64,000 nt of DNA from Methylomonas rapida (GTDB lineage Bacteria; Pseudomonadota; Gammaproteobacteria; Methylococcales; Methylomonadaceae). Numbering within the stretch: the stretch's first letter is position 1; each line of letters opens with the position of its first letter. This document shows positions 1 to 7,906 of the stretch, piece after piece. The notes beneath the pieces were generated by a model. That model made no database searches and was not told the origin of the DNA. It was given only the letters and a program-made list of their open reading frames with translations. The position numbers and the translations under genes were made by a program. Location: positions 558,001 through 622,000 of the forward strand of contig NZ_CP113517.1 in assembly GCF_024360925.2 (NCBI RefSeq). The letters run 5' to 3'.

Positions 1-1346
1 TGGTGACGCAGCTTGTTAAAGCGGAAGGACAACCGGCACTAAATGCGATTCAACGTCAACAAGATGCCGCTAATGCCCGTCTAAGTGGGCTCGGTACTTT
101 GAAAAGTGCATTGTCTGATTTTCAGGCAATTGTCACCAAACTCAAGGATGGTAGTTTCTTTAAGACCCATAAATCCACATCCTCTGACGAATCCGTTTTA
201 AAGGTAACGGCCGGTGCAGGGTCAGTTGCAGGATCTTACGGCATTGAGGTTGTTCAGCTCGCAAAGTCGCAGAAATCAATTACGACTGCTGAGTTTGCAA
301 ATTCGGCAGAAGTGGTTGGTACTGGTTCTCTTACATTCAGCAGTGGTTCCGGCGCTTCCTTCAATGTGACTGTTGATGCTAGCAATAATTCGTTGGCAAG
401 TTTGCGGGATGCGATCAATAGTACTGCTGGCAATACCTTTGCAACGGCTAGCATCGTTAATGTCGATAGTACAGAAAATCCGGGTACAACCATATCTAAG
501 CTCGTCTTGACCGCGAAGAACACAGGGATTGCCAATGCATTTACAGTGACGGGTACCGATGATGATGGTCTTGATGATGGCGCAGGGTTGTCCAGGCTTT
601 TTACGACACAATTAAGTGCTCAAACAGCGGCCAGTGATGCGGTTATTAAAGTCGATGGTCAAACGGCCACGCGTAGCACCAATTCCATCACGGATGTTAT
701 CCAAGGGTTAACTTTGGATTTGCAATCGGCAAAAGTGGGAGCCGTTATAAATGCCAATGTCAGTCTTGATAATGAAGCCATTAATAAAACTATTTCCGAC
801 TTTGTCACGGCTTACAACAAATTGCATACGGTGACCAAGGATTTGGGCAAGTATGGAGGAAGTGCGAATGGCGCGGGAAACGGCGCTTTATTGGGAGATG
901 CGACCTTGCGCTATGTCACTTCACAAGTTCGGCAAGATGCAAGCAATACTGTCTCTTCAGTGACTGGGAATTACAATTCCTTGGCCATGATAGGTGTCAA
1001 AATTGATAAAGATGGCGTTATGTCCCTAGACAGCACGCAACTTAACAAAGCCTTGAGTGCTGACTTGCAGTCGGTTGGCAATGTGTTTTCATCATCGGAT
1101 GGTGTGGCTACGCGTTTATATGCAAAGGTGGCGAACTTTTTGCAATCTGGCGGGCCTTTAGATAGTCAACAAACTTCTTTGCAGAAACGGTTGTCAGATT
1201 TGGAAGATAGGAAAGCCGACGTGCAAATTAGATTGGACAATCTGCAAAAATCGTTACAAAAGCAATTTTCTGCCATGGATTCAGCAGTTGGTCAGTTTAA
1301 TGCAACGGGTAACTTTTTAAGTAATTGGATCAGTAATTTAAAATAA
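1..1346 (+). CDS. fliD: Flagellar cap (hook-associated protein 2), 5' end cut by window
   Basis: FliD caps the growing flagellar filament outside the cell and catalyses flagellin polymerisation. The readable part is about 447 residues and begins inside the conserved N-terminal heptad region (xxLVKAE, then GLGTLKSALSDFQ). The usual first 10-20 residues (an AISSPGIGSGLD-like stretch) lie upstream of the window, so the first in-frame GTG at position 3 is not the true start. A typical FliD C-terminal coiled coil follows residue 380 (repeated LDNLQKSLQKQFSAMD heptads), ending with the conserved pattern of a hydrophobic residue near the C-terminus (FLSNWISNLK). FliS and a FliT-like chaperone follow on the same strand within 25 bp, so this is a filament-assembly operon. 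Identity is secure from composition, repeats and context. Confidence 0.93.
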   Translation, partial: VTQLVKAEGQPALNAIQRQQDAANARLSGLGTLKSALSDFQAIVTKLKDGSFFKTHKSTSSDESVLKVTAGAGSVAGSYGIEVVQLAKSQKSITTAEFANSAEVVGTGSLTFSSGSGASFNVTVDASNNSLASLRDAINSTAGNTFATASIVNVDSTENPGTTISKLVLTAKNTGIANAFTVTGTDDDGLDDGAGLSRLFTTQLSAQTAASDAVIKVDGQTATRSTNSITDVIQGLTLDLQSAKVGAVINANVSLDNEAINKTISDFVTAYNKLHTVTKDLGKYGGSANGAGNGALLGDATLRYVTSQVRQDASNTVSSVTGNYNSLAMIGVKIDKDGVMSLDSTQLNKALSADLQSVGNVFSSSDGVATRLYAKVANFLQSGGPLDSQQTSLQKRLSDLEDRKADVQIRLDNLQKSLQKQFSAMDSAVGQFNATGNFLSNWISNLK

Positions 1347-1368
1347 ATACTACCAAAAAGAGGTTTTT

Positions 1369-1755
1369 ATGTATGTTTCTGCACATAAAAAAGGCGCTAA
1401 GCAGTATGCTGATGTGCACACTACTAGCAGTCTGGACGAGGAAAACCCACATCGGCTGATTCAAATGCTTATGGAGGGTTTTTTGGCGAGGGTTAATTCC
1501 GCTAAAGGCGCAATGCAACACGGAGATATGGAGGCAAAAAGCATCTTTATATCTAAGGCGATTGGTATAGTCGGTGGTTTGAATGAAGCGCTGGATTTCG
1601 AGCAAGGTGGCGATCTGGCTGCCAATTTGCGCGAATTGTACAACTACATGAATATGCGTCTGCTTCACGCTAGCCAGGAAAATAGTCTAGAAATACTCGA
1701 TGAAGTTGCAGGTTTAATGAAAGATATTAAGGAAGCATGGGATGCCATCGCCTGA
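1369..1755 (+). CDS. fliS: Flagellin export chaperone FliS
   Basis: FliS is a cytoplasmic chaperone that binds the disordered C-terminus of flagellin and prevents premature polymerisation before export. The 128-residue product has the usual length and the family signature: an N-terminal YxxxQYADV-like segment, then PHRLIQMLMEGFLARVNSAK (helix 2), a middle IGIVGGLNEALDFEQGGDLA segment, and LRELYNYMNMRLLHA. It sits 22 bp after fliD, and its last codons overlap the next gene by 14 bp, which indicates translational coupling. Confidence 0.93.
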   Translation: MYVSAHKKGAKQYADVHTTSSLDEENPHRLIQMLMEGFLARVNSAKGAMQHGDMEAKSIFISKAIGIVGGLNEALDFEQGGDLAANLRELYNYMNMRLLHASQENSLEILDEVAGLMKDIKEAWDAIA

Positions 1756-2083
1756 TGGTTTGATTCCTTCTGATTGCAGTTGGATAGAGCAGCAAAAACA
1801 AAAGTTAGAGAGTTTTGCCAATAAAATCGAATCCTGCATCGATAATTCAGAATGGGAAATGCTCTCCGTAACGCTGGAGTCCAGGCAAGAGTTTCTGGAA
1901 AAATTGTTTTTAGATTCGGTTCCCGAAAACTGGCGTTATGCGATGATACAGCTTGCAGAGTCAATTTTGGAGCGGGACAAGTTTTTTCAGGTTAAGGTCG
2001 AAGAGCAAAAAAACATTTCTTCACGGCTTCAACTGGCTTTGGAGCGAGGGCGGCGAGCCGTACAAGCCTATAACAATCATTAG
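1742..2083 (+). CDS. fliT: FliT-like flagellar chaperone
   Basis: This is a small (113 aa), highly helical, charged protein encoded directly after fliS with a 14-bp overlap. FliT-type proteins are chaperones of the cap protein FliD in the cytoplasm and in some species modulate the FlhDC regulator. The evidence here is mainly position (fliD-fliS-x), size and predicted all-helical content; sequence conservation in this family is weak. I see no signal peptide or membrane segment. An unrelated flagellar helper is possible, so the name is a contextual call. Confidence 0.6.
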   Translation: MPSPDGLIPSDCSWIEQQKQKLESFANKIESCIDNSEWEMLSVTLESRQEFLEKLFLDSVPENWRYAMIQLAESILERDKFFQVKVEEQKNISSRLQLALERGRRAVQAYNNH

Positions 2084-2190
2084 TAATAGCTCTAAGAAAG
2101 GCGATTTCAGGAAAAGAAATTTCCTTATTGTCTATTTTTCACCCTTCTTTTCATCAGCGAATTATCATTCGTCCTTTTCGCTTTTGCATG

Positions 2191-2289
2191 GTAAGCGCGT
2201 AGCGGTACCACGACCCCAGCTCGCTGGCAGAACTTAATCGGCGTTAGCAAACGGCAGTAGTTCGTCGATGCGACCCCCCTGCGTCAGAA
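2191..2289 (-). mobile_element. Terminal remnant of an IS66-family element
   Basis: On the minus strand the last codons of an open frame read ILTQGGRIDELLPF followed by four residues and a TAA stop near 2236, which resembles the C-terminal tail of IS66-family TnpC transposases. On the plus strand the segment begins with GTAAGCG at 2191, the sequence typical of IS66 inverted-repeat tips. The rest of the element is missing: the remnant is cut at 2289/2290 by the IS3-type element that follows. It is a fragment of roughly 100 bp with no coding capacity. The call rests on motif recall, not on a database match. Confidence 0.5.
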
Positions 2290-3069
2290 TAGTTGTCGCC
2301 TCAAATTTTCAGACTGTATGAAATTTGAGATTTAAACATGAAGTATTCAAAAACCCGTTATTCTGATGAATTCAAAGAACAAGCCTTGGCCAAAGTCTAT
2401 AGCCGAGGCAATCGCAGCATACAAGCCATCGCTGATGAATTGATGCAAAACGGCGTGCAAAACTTTCCAGGGTCCTGGTGTTGGCAGGTATTTGAGGAAG
2501 AAAGCAGCCAATGGGCCAGCGAACTGATGCAGGATATTGTTCAACGCGAAGGCCTGCGGCCTGGGCAGATCATCCTGCATTCCGACAACGGCAGCCCTAT
2601 GAAGGGGGCTATCATGCTCGCGACCTTGCAGCGGCTCGGCGTCGTCCCTTCGTTTAGCCGCCCGGCCGTGAGCAACGACAACCCTTATTCGGAATCGCTG
2701 TTCAAAACCTTGAAATATCGCCCGCAATACCCGTTGAAACCGTTTGCCGACCTGACGGTTGCCCGGCAATGGGTGGCCGATCTGGTGCAGTGGTACAACC
2801 ACGAACACCGCCATAGCGCCATTGGATTTGTGACCCCGGCGCAACGCCATGCCGGCTTGGACTTAGCCCTATTGGCGAAACGCACCGCGCTCTATGAAAA
2901 CGCCCGCCGCCAAAATCCGCAGCGCTGGAGTAAAAATACTCGTAACTGGAACAGAATCCATACCGTTCATCTCAATCCCGATCATGCCGAAGCCCAAAAC
3001 AACTCGAACCAGGAGCCCTCTAACCAAAACAAAATAACCGCATAAGTTTTTACATTGAGGCGACAACTA
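2290..3069 (+). mobile_element. IS3-family element with internal deletion, inverted repeats intact
   Basis: The element is bounded by a perfect 15-bp inverted repeat: TAGTTGTCGCCTCAA at 2290-2304 and its reverse complement at 3055-3069. It is about 780 bp, well under the 1.2-1.5 kb usual for IS3-family elements, because the transposase genes are collapsed into one frame (see the pseudogene entry). Just inside the left end, CTCAAATTT (2300-2308) and AAATTTGAG (2321-2329) form a second inverted repeat. I found no clear 3-bp target duplication; the left flank is an IS66-type remnant, so this is a nested insertion or a rearranged site. With intact ends it could in principle still be moved by a related transposase acting in trans. 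Confidence 0.8.
2338..3045 (+). pseudogene. IS3-family transposase, OrfA start fused to OrfB end
   Basis: Residues 1-39 are the helix-turn-helix start of an IS3 OrfA (TRYSDEFKEQALAKV, then a second helix AIADEL). From about residue 40 the sequence is the catalytic C-terminal half of OrfB: WQVFEEESSQWASELM, the second catalytic Asp in HSDNGSPMKGA, and the catalytic Glu in NDNPYSESLFKTLKY, then WYNHEHRHSAIGFVTPAQRH. The first catalytic Asp and the intervening OrfA leucine zipper / OrfB N-terminus are gone, with the junction near 2455, yet the reading frame stays open for 235 codons. It cannot be an active DDE transposase. It might still make a DNA-binding fragment. Confidence 0.85.
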
Positions 3070-3136
3070 GCTTGAAATTTTCCGGGATTGGCGTGATGAA
3101 AAAAAGGGGGCTAAACGATTACACGTATTGAGGGTT

Positions 3137-3153
3137 CAATTCCAATGGAATTG
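3137..3153. promoter_or_regulatory. Palindrome upstream of flagellin gene
   Basis: CAATTCCA and TGGAATTG form perfect 8-base arms around a single central base, about 180 bp upstream of the flagellin start. The 3070-3331 stretch holds no gene. Nearer the gene there are possible sigma-28-like half elements (CTAAG near 3187 and GCCG at 3205-3208, 13 bases apart instead of the usual 15) and a TGGCATG at 3256 that partly resembles a sigma-54 -24 element. None is convincing enough to name the promoter. The palindrome could be an operator or a remnant of the neighbouring insertion events. Confidence 0.3.
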
Positions 3154-3331
3154 GATAGGCATCAACTGAGTTTCAGTGTCATGTGACTAAGGTGTCAAAA
3201 AATTGCCGTCTTTTTAGTGCTTATTTAAGTTGTTGATATATATTGTATTTATTTTATGGCATGAAAACTGAATGGACTGGTATGTCGGCAATTACGCCTG
3301 TTTCATTCAAAGATAAACCTGGAGAGAGATC

Positions 3332-4186
3332 ATGTCATCATCAATGGTCATCAATACAAACATAGCTTCAATTAATAGTCAGCGTATGCTGAGTAAAACC
3401 AATGACACCTTGCAAACTTCAATGGAGCGATTGTCTTCGGGGTTGCGAGTTAATAGTGCTAAAGACGATGCCGCAGGTTTGGCTATTGCTGATCGTATGA
3501 CCTCGCAAATACGCGGAATGACCGTGGCAATGAGAAACGCTAATGACGGTATTTCCATGGCGCAGACTGCGGAGTCTGGTATGGGAAATATTACCGAAAC
3601 GTTGCAGAGAATGCGAGATTTGGCTGTGCAGTCTGCCAACAGAGCTGCAATCAGTGGAGATGATGCTAATAAATTGCAAACGGAATTTAAACAACTGCAA
3701 GAAGAAATAAGTAGGATTATTAAAAACACAGAGTTCAATGGTAAGAAAATTTTGGCGGGTTCTATGAAGAGCGCGGTATTTCAAGTGGGAGCTAATACCG
3801 CGTCCGATAACCAAATCAAAATTACAGTCTCTAATTTGACTTCTGCAGCTGGATTAAAATCTACCTTAATGGTTTCAACTGCCATTGGCAGTGCTGCCGG
3901 AGCATCTGGTGCAAGAAAAGCAGTGGATGCGATCGATGCGGCGATTAAAACAATCGATACATTCCGTTCCACGCTGGGGGCAATACAGAACCGATTTACA
4001 ACCACTATCGCTAATTTACAATCATCTATGGAAAACCAAAGTGCGGCACGGTCACGTATTATGGATGCTGATTTCGCGGCCGAGACTGCGCAATTAAGTC
4101 GAGCTCAGATTTTGCAGCAGGCTGGTACAGCCATGTTGGCCCAAGCAAATCAGTCTACCCAGGGTGTGCTGAAATTGCTGCAATAA
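3332..4186 (+). CDS. fliC: Flagellin (filament subunit)
   Basis: This is the structural protein of the flagellar filament, exported by the flagellar type III apparatus. At 284 residues it is a short flagellin consisting almost only of the D0/D1 core. The N-terminus has VINTNIASINSQRML, ERLSSGLRVNSAKDDAAGLAIA and ADRMTSQIRGM; the C-terminus has SRIMDADFAAETAQLSRAQIL and ends TQGVLKLLQ. Only about 60 residues separate the two halves, so D2/D3 surface domains are absent. A GGAGAGAG ribosome site lies upstream of the ATG. The next gene is a Maf-type modification protein, which suggests that this flagellin is glycosylated with a nonulosonic sugar. Confidence 0.96.
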   Translation: MSSSMVINTNIASINSQRMLSKTNDTLQTSMERLSSGLRVNSAKDDAAGLAIADRMTSQIRGMTVAMRNANDGISMAQTAESGMGNITETLQRMRDLAVQSANRAAISGDDANKLQTEFKQLQEEISRIIKNTEFNGKKILAGSMKSAVFQVGANTASDNQIKITVSNLTSAAGLKSTLMVSTAIGSAAGASGARKAVDAIDAAIKTIDTFRSTLGAIQNRFTTTIANLQSSMENQSAARSRIMDADFAAETAQLSRAQILQQAGTAMLAQANQSTQGVLKLLQ

Positions 4187-4212
4187 ACCCAATTACGCAA
4201 AAAAACAGACCA

Positions 4213-6723
4213 ATGAAAAATGAAGCTAAACCGGTTGTCGAGCATCTGCTAGGGCCGTTGACGAGTAATCGTTTTGGTGACCGGTTTTTGTTTAACATAA
4301 ATCGACACGTCTTTGACAAGGTTAGTGCCGAGGTAATGTTCGGCGCCCAATTTGACGATGCACTGTTTAAAGAAAATGTATTGAATATTATTGTGGGTAC
4401 TGATTCAGGCTTGTTGCCCCGTTATATTCAAAATAAATCTTTGCCCAACGGGGCGCGCTATATCTTTATCGAGCCAGACGCGGTTTTGCAGGCTTTACAT
4501 GAGCATCAGTTGTTGGTTGACCTGGATGAGCGTATTGCTTGTATCAGTCTGGAAAGCTGGGCTGAGGCTACAACGAATTTTAAGATTGCCGATTATTTTT
4601 ATATCAATGCAGTGCGCTCGTTTAATGCTATTTGTGCCCAAAATGATTTCATTGAGGAATACTCGGAGCTCAGCTGGTATATAGCCGAAATTTTGTCGCA
4701 ATCATATTGGGAGCATGCTGTTCAGTTGGGTCAGGAGGCTTTTATTGCACGGCAGATTGACAATGTCGCTGAGAATAGAATACCTGCGAAACTGCTGCAA
4801 AATGCGTTTTCCGGCAAAACCGTGGTCTTGTTGGCGGGCGGGCCGTCTTTAAATGACGCTTTGCCATGGGTGAAGCTGAATCGGCAACGCGTCGTTTTGT
4901 TTGCGGTTTCCAGAATTTCCAGGCAATTGATTGCAGCTGACATAGAGCCCGATTTTGTGTTTTCGGTCGATCCACAGGACATCAGTTTTGATGTCAGTAA
5001 GGAAATGTTAAATTTTGGGCCACGCACGACGTTTGTGTGTTCCTATCATGCGGTCCCAACCTTGCTGAACCAGTGGCCGGGACAGATGCTGTATCTGGGA
5101 GAGAGACTTCCGTGGGAGTCTGCGCTGAATGTGCCAAATTTTAGTGGTGCGGGGCCGACTGTGACAAATGCCGCTTTAAATACCGCTTATAACTTTGGCT
5201 TCAAACGGGTGATTCTGGCTGGGGTTGATTTATGTTATACCCGAGATGGTTTTACCCATGCCAAGGGAAGCAATGAAGCGTTGGCTGGCCCAAAATTCAA
5301 CTTGACCTCGTTGCAGGTTGAAACCAATGGCGGATTTATGGCACCAACTGGTCTCGATTATGCCCAGGCGATTAACAGTTTGGCTATGCAGGCCAAAATT
5401 CTGACGGCGGCGGGATGTCAGATCTTCAATGTGTCTGAAGGGGCTGCAAAGATTGATGCGGTTGAATTCAGGCCGATAACCGAAATTCAACTTGAAGAGC
5501 AGTATCTGGATGCGCAGAAAATAGTGGCTGGTAAAGTGTCGAATGTGTCTGATGAAGTCCATTATCTACAAAAAGTCTTGGCCGAATTGAAGAGGGCGCA
5601 GTATCAGATTAAGGCTATTGCCCGTTTATCCGCAGAAGCGCGACGAATTAATGACGCCATGTATAGTCCGCATGGTGTTATTGAAAATTACAAAGATAAA
5701 AAGAAACTGGACCAGATAGAGAAAAAGTTTAAGCGAGAGCATCGCCATTTCAGCCGTTTGGTGAAGAGATTTGGTATCAGGCGATTTATTCAGATTGCTA
5801 AGCCGTACAGCGATGCGGAATGGACGGCAGAGGAAGCCAGACAGTTGGGCAACGTGTTTTACGATGCTTATAAAGAGGGTGCCGGTAACTTGTTGCGATT
5901 GATTAATGATGCAATCGAGCGGGTTATTTCTAGGCAGCAGGAGCACGCACATGATCCGGATTTTGCGATGTTGGCTGAGCAATATAGAAAAGATCGCAGT
6001 TTTGGGCGCGTCAGACTGTTGAGACAAAAACCTGTAGCAGTGCTTATCCCTCGGGAGATGATTCCTGTATTTGATGAGTATGAGCGGCAATTTGTCGAAA
6101 TTATTAACGATAAAGATACCCGGCATCTGGCCATTGTTAAGGAGCATAGCAACTTGGGTTTTTTGAAACATCGCGGTGGCTTGTTGTTTAAACATAAAAA
6201 AGTCGAAGAGCTGCGAGATCTGTTGGTCAGTCTGGATAAATACCAGTCTCAGGATGATGTAGCCCCCTATAGGCATTTGATTTCTGGATATCTGGCTGAG
6301 TTGGGCGGGCGTTCTGAGGAAGCGTTGTATGCCTATCAACAAATTATTGATGGTGGTGATGTGTTGCTGGAAGAGGCCTTAATTCGGATCGCCGCGATTG
6401 GATTTGATGAAGATGATAAGTCTAGAGCTGATTTGGCTTTGCAATGTTTGTCTCAGCTCAATCCAGTATATCTGCCGTTGTACGCGGAAATGCGGCGTTT
6501 GCATGGTGATGTGATGGTGGCGATTGACGCTTATAACAGCTACATTGGCCAATTTCCGCAAGATACCTTAGTGCAAATGAAGCTGGCGATGCTTTATTTT
6601 GAATCTAAAATTTATGATGCAGCAGAGATGATACTTGCTTATATTTTGCAGCAAAAACCCGGTTTGGAGGTGGCGATTAGTATGAGGCAGCAGTTGCTTG
6701 CATTGAAAACGGCGAGTAATTAA
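4213..6723 (+). CDS. Maf/DUF115 motility accessory factor (putative flagellin glycosyltransferase) with C-terminal repeats
   Basis: Proteins of the Maf (motility accessory factor) family transfer pseudaminic or legionaminic acid onto flagellin in the cytoplasm before export. The 836-residue product has the DUF115 core at about residues 200-400: SGKTVVLLAGGPSLNDALPW (nucleotide-sugar binding loop), AADIEPDFVFSVDPQD, then NFSGAGPTVTNAALNTAYNFGFK and ILAGVDLCYTRDGFTHA. Residues 640-830 look like tetratricopeptide-type helical repeats, probably protein-binding. The gene begins 26 bp after fliC, which fits a dedicated modifier of that flagellin. The exact sugar is not readable from the sequence, and no sugar-biosynthesis genes lie in this window. 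Confidence 0.85.
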   Translation: MKNEAKPVVEHLLGPLTSNRFGDRFLFNINRHVFDKVSAEVMFGAQFDDALFKENVLNIIVGTDSGLLPRYIQNKSLPNGARYIFIEPDAVLQALHEHQLLVDLDERIACISLESWAEATTNFKIADYFYINAVRSFNAICAQNDFIEEYSELSWYIAEILSQSYWEHAVQLGQEAFIARQIDNVAENRIPAKLLQNAFSGKTVVLLAGGPSLNDALPWVKLNRQRVVLFAVSRISRQLIAADIEPDFVFSVDPQDISFDVSKEMLNFGPRTTFVCSYHAVPTLLNQWPGQMLYLGERLPWESALNVPNFSGAGPTVTNAALNTAYNFGFKRVILAGVDLCYTRDGFTHAKGSNEALAGPKFNLTSLQVETNGGFMAPTGLDYAQAINSLAMQAKILTAAGCQIFNVSEGAAKIDAVEFRPITEIQLEEQYLDAQKIVAGKVSNVSDEVHYLQKVLAELKRAQYQIKAIARLSAEARRINDAMYSPHGVIENYKDKKKLDQIEKKFKREHRHFSRLVKRFGIRRFIQIAKPYSDAEWTAEEARQLGNVFYDAYKEGAGNLLRLINDAIERVISRQQEHAHDPDFAMLAEQYRKDRSFGRVRLLRQKPVAVLIPREMIPVFDEYERQFVEIINDKDTRHLAIVKEHSNLGFLKHRGGLLFKHKKVEELRDLLVSLDKYQSQDDVAPYRHLISGYLAELGGRSEEALYAYQQIIDGGDVLLEEALIRIAAIGFDEDDKSRADLALQCLSQLNPVYLPLYAEMRRLHGDVMVAIDAYNSYIGQFPQDTLVQMKLAMLYFESKIYDAAEMILAYILQQKPGLEVAISMRQQLLALKTASN

Positions 6724-6778
6724 AAAACAATCAATCTCTGTCGATAACCCCTTGGAGTAACAAATTTGGAGGTGAGTT

Positions 6779-6979
6779 ATGATCGGTTCAGTTTCAGGTG
6801 GCAGTGCGTCGAGTTTGATAACGGCGCTGATGAAGGATGGGGTAACGAGGCAAAATATGGAAGTGGCAGTGATTAAAAAAGGTCAAGATGTCCAAAAAAT
6901 GCAGGGAGAAGCGGCGTTAAAATTGATTAATGCAGCAGCTAATTTAGCAGAGCCGGGCAAAATCGATGTCCACGTCTAG
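6779..6979 (+). CDS. YjfB-like putative motility protein
   Basis: A 66-residue protein fitting the YjfB-like motility family: a serine-rich start, a central helix MEVAVIKKGQDVQKMQGEAA with the conserved V-x-KK-x-x-D-x-Q pattern, and a C-terminal LAEPGKIDVHV like the family's PGRxDVxA ending. A strong ribosome site (GGAGGTGAG) precedes the ATG. It lies 55 bp after the Maf gene and closes the flagellar module; its stop codon directly abuts the stop of the convergent ypjD gene. The molecular function of this family is unknown; linkage to motility is by regulon and neighbourhood. Confidence 0.7.
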   Translation: MIGSVSGGSASSLITALMKDGVTRQNMEVAVIKKGQDVQKMQGEAALKLINAAANLAEPGKIDVHV

Positions 6980-7780
6980 CTAGATTTTCTTTAATATCAA
7001 TTCCAATACCAATTTACTGCCAAAATAGGCCAGCAATAGCAGTATAAATCCCGTCAAGGTCCAGCGGATGGCGGTGTCTCCTCGCCATCCGTAGCGCAGT
7101 CTACCCAGCAATAAGCCTGAAAAAATAATCCAGGCGCTAATCGAGAGCACGGTTTTATGTACCAAATGCTGAGCGAATAAATCCTCGATGAAAATAAAGC
7201 CGCTAATCAATGAAGCGGACAGGAAAAACAGGCCCGTTCCTATCATTTGAAACAACAGGGTTTCCATGGCTTGCAAGGGAGGCAGGGCCAGTATCAAGCG
7301 TTTGGGGTGGTGGCTTCTCAGTTGCTGATCCTGTATTGCCAGTAAAGCCGCCTGGATCGCGGCAATGTTTAATAGGCTGAATGCAACGATCGACGACAGG
7401 ATGTGAAAACCCATTTGCCAATTATGCGTCGTCATGCGATGTGTTTTTTCCGGAAAAATCATATCCAGCCCCAGCATGATGGCGGCCAGCGGAAAAAGCG
7501 CGATGCCCAGTTTTTCGACTGGTTTGTCGATGGCGGCAAATAATAATAGCAACACGATGAAAAAGGCGACCAATGCGGCCGTATTAAAGAAACTGAAGTT
7601 AAAGCCTTCGTGCTGCTGAAAAATCAGCATCAAATAGGCGGCGTGCAGTGTGGCGCCCAGCCAAGCTGCCCGGACCGACAGGCGGTGTTGTTCGCTACGA
7701 TTGATCAGTTCTTTGATGATAAAAAACGACGCGATGGCATAGCTGAAAACCGACGGGATGCCGATGAGGATGCTGTTCAT
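6980..7780 (-). CDS. ypjD: CcsA/HemX-type inner-membrane protein (YpjD-like)
   Basis: A 266-residue polytopic membrane protein with about eight hydrophobic segments (for example residues 5-22, 63-82, 88-105, 125-150, 178-200, 208-228 and 240-262). It belongs to the cytochrome c assembly/HemX superfamily; candidate haem-contacting histidines occur in MGFHILSS and LVHKTVLSISAW. In E. coli the homologue ypjD (corE) is also divergent from and adjacent to ffh, exactly as here (126 bp to the ffh start). The role is uncertain: a magnesium/cobalt efflux function has been proposed for the enterobacterial protein, while the fold suggests haem handling. Confidence 0.85.
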   Translation of the reverse strand: MNSILIGIPSVFSYAIASFFIIKELINRSEQHRLSVRAAWLGATLHAAYLMLIFQQHEGFNFSFFNTAALVAFFIVLLLLFAAIDKPVEKLGIALFPLAAIMLGLDMIFPEKTHRMTTHNWQMGFHILSSIVAFSLLNIAAIQAALLAIQDQQLRSHHPKRLILALPPLQAMETLLFQMIGTGLFFLSASLISGFIFIEDLFAQHLVHKTVLSISAWIIFSGLLLGRLRYGWRGDTAIRWTLTGFILLLLAYFGSKLVLELILKKI

Positions 7781-7906
7781 GGCTGGCTGCTGGAATAATC
7801 AAAATGCGTTGCGAAAAGCTTATGTTAAACTAAGCGACCGGATTGTTCTAACCTGTTTCATGTTAGTACCTGTCAGCCTCAACCCTAGAAGAACAAAGAC
7901 GCAGAT

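Noticed and set aside
3181..3260. Named sigma-28 or sigma-54 promoter before fliC
   Set aside because: Half elements exist but spacing or the second element does not match consensus well enough.
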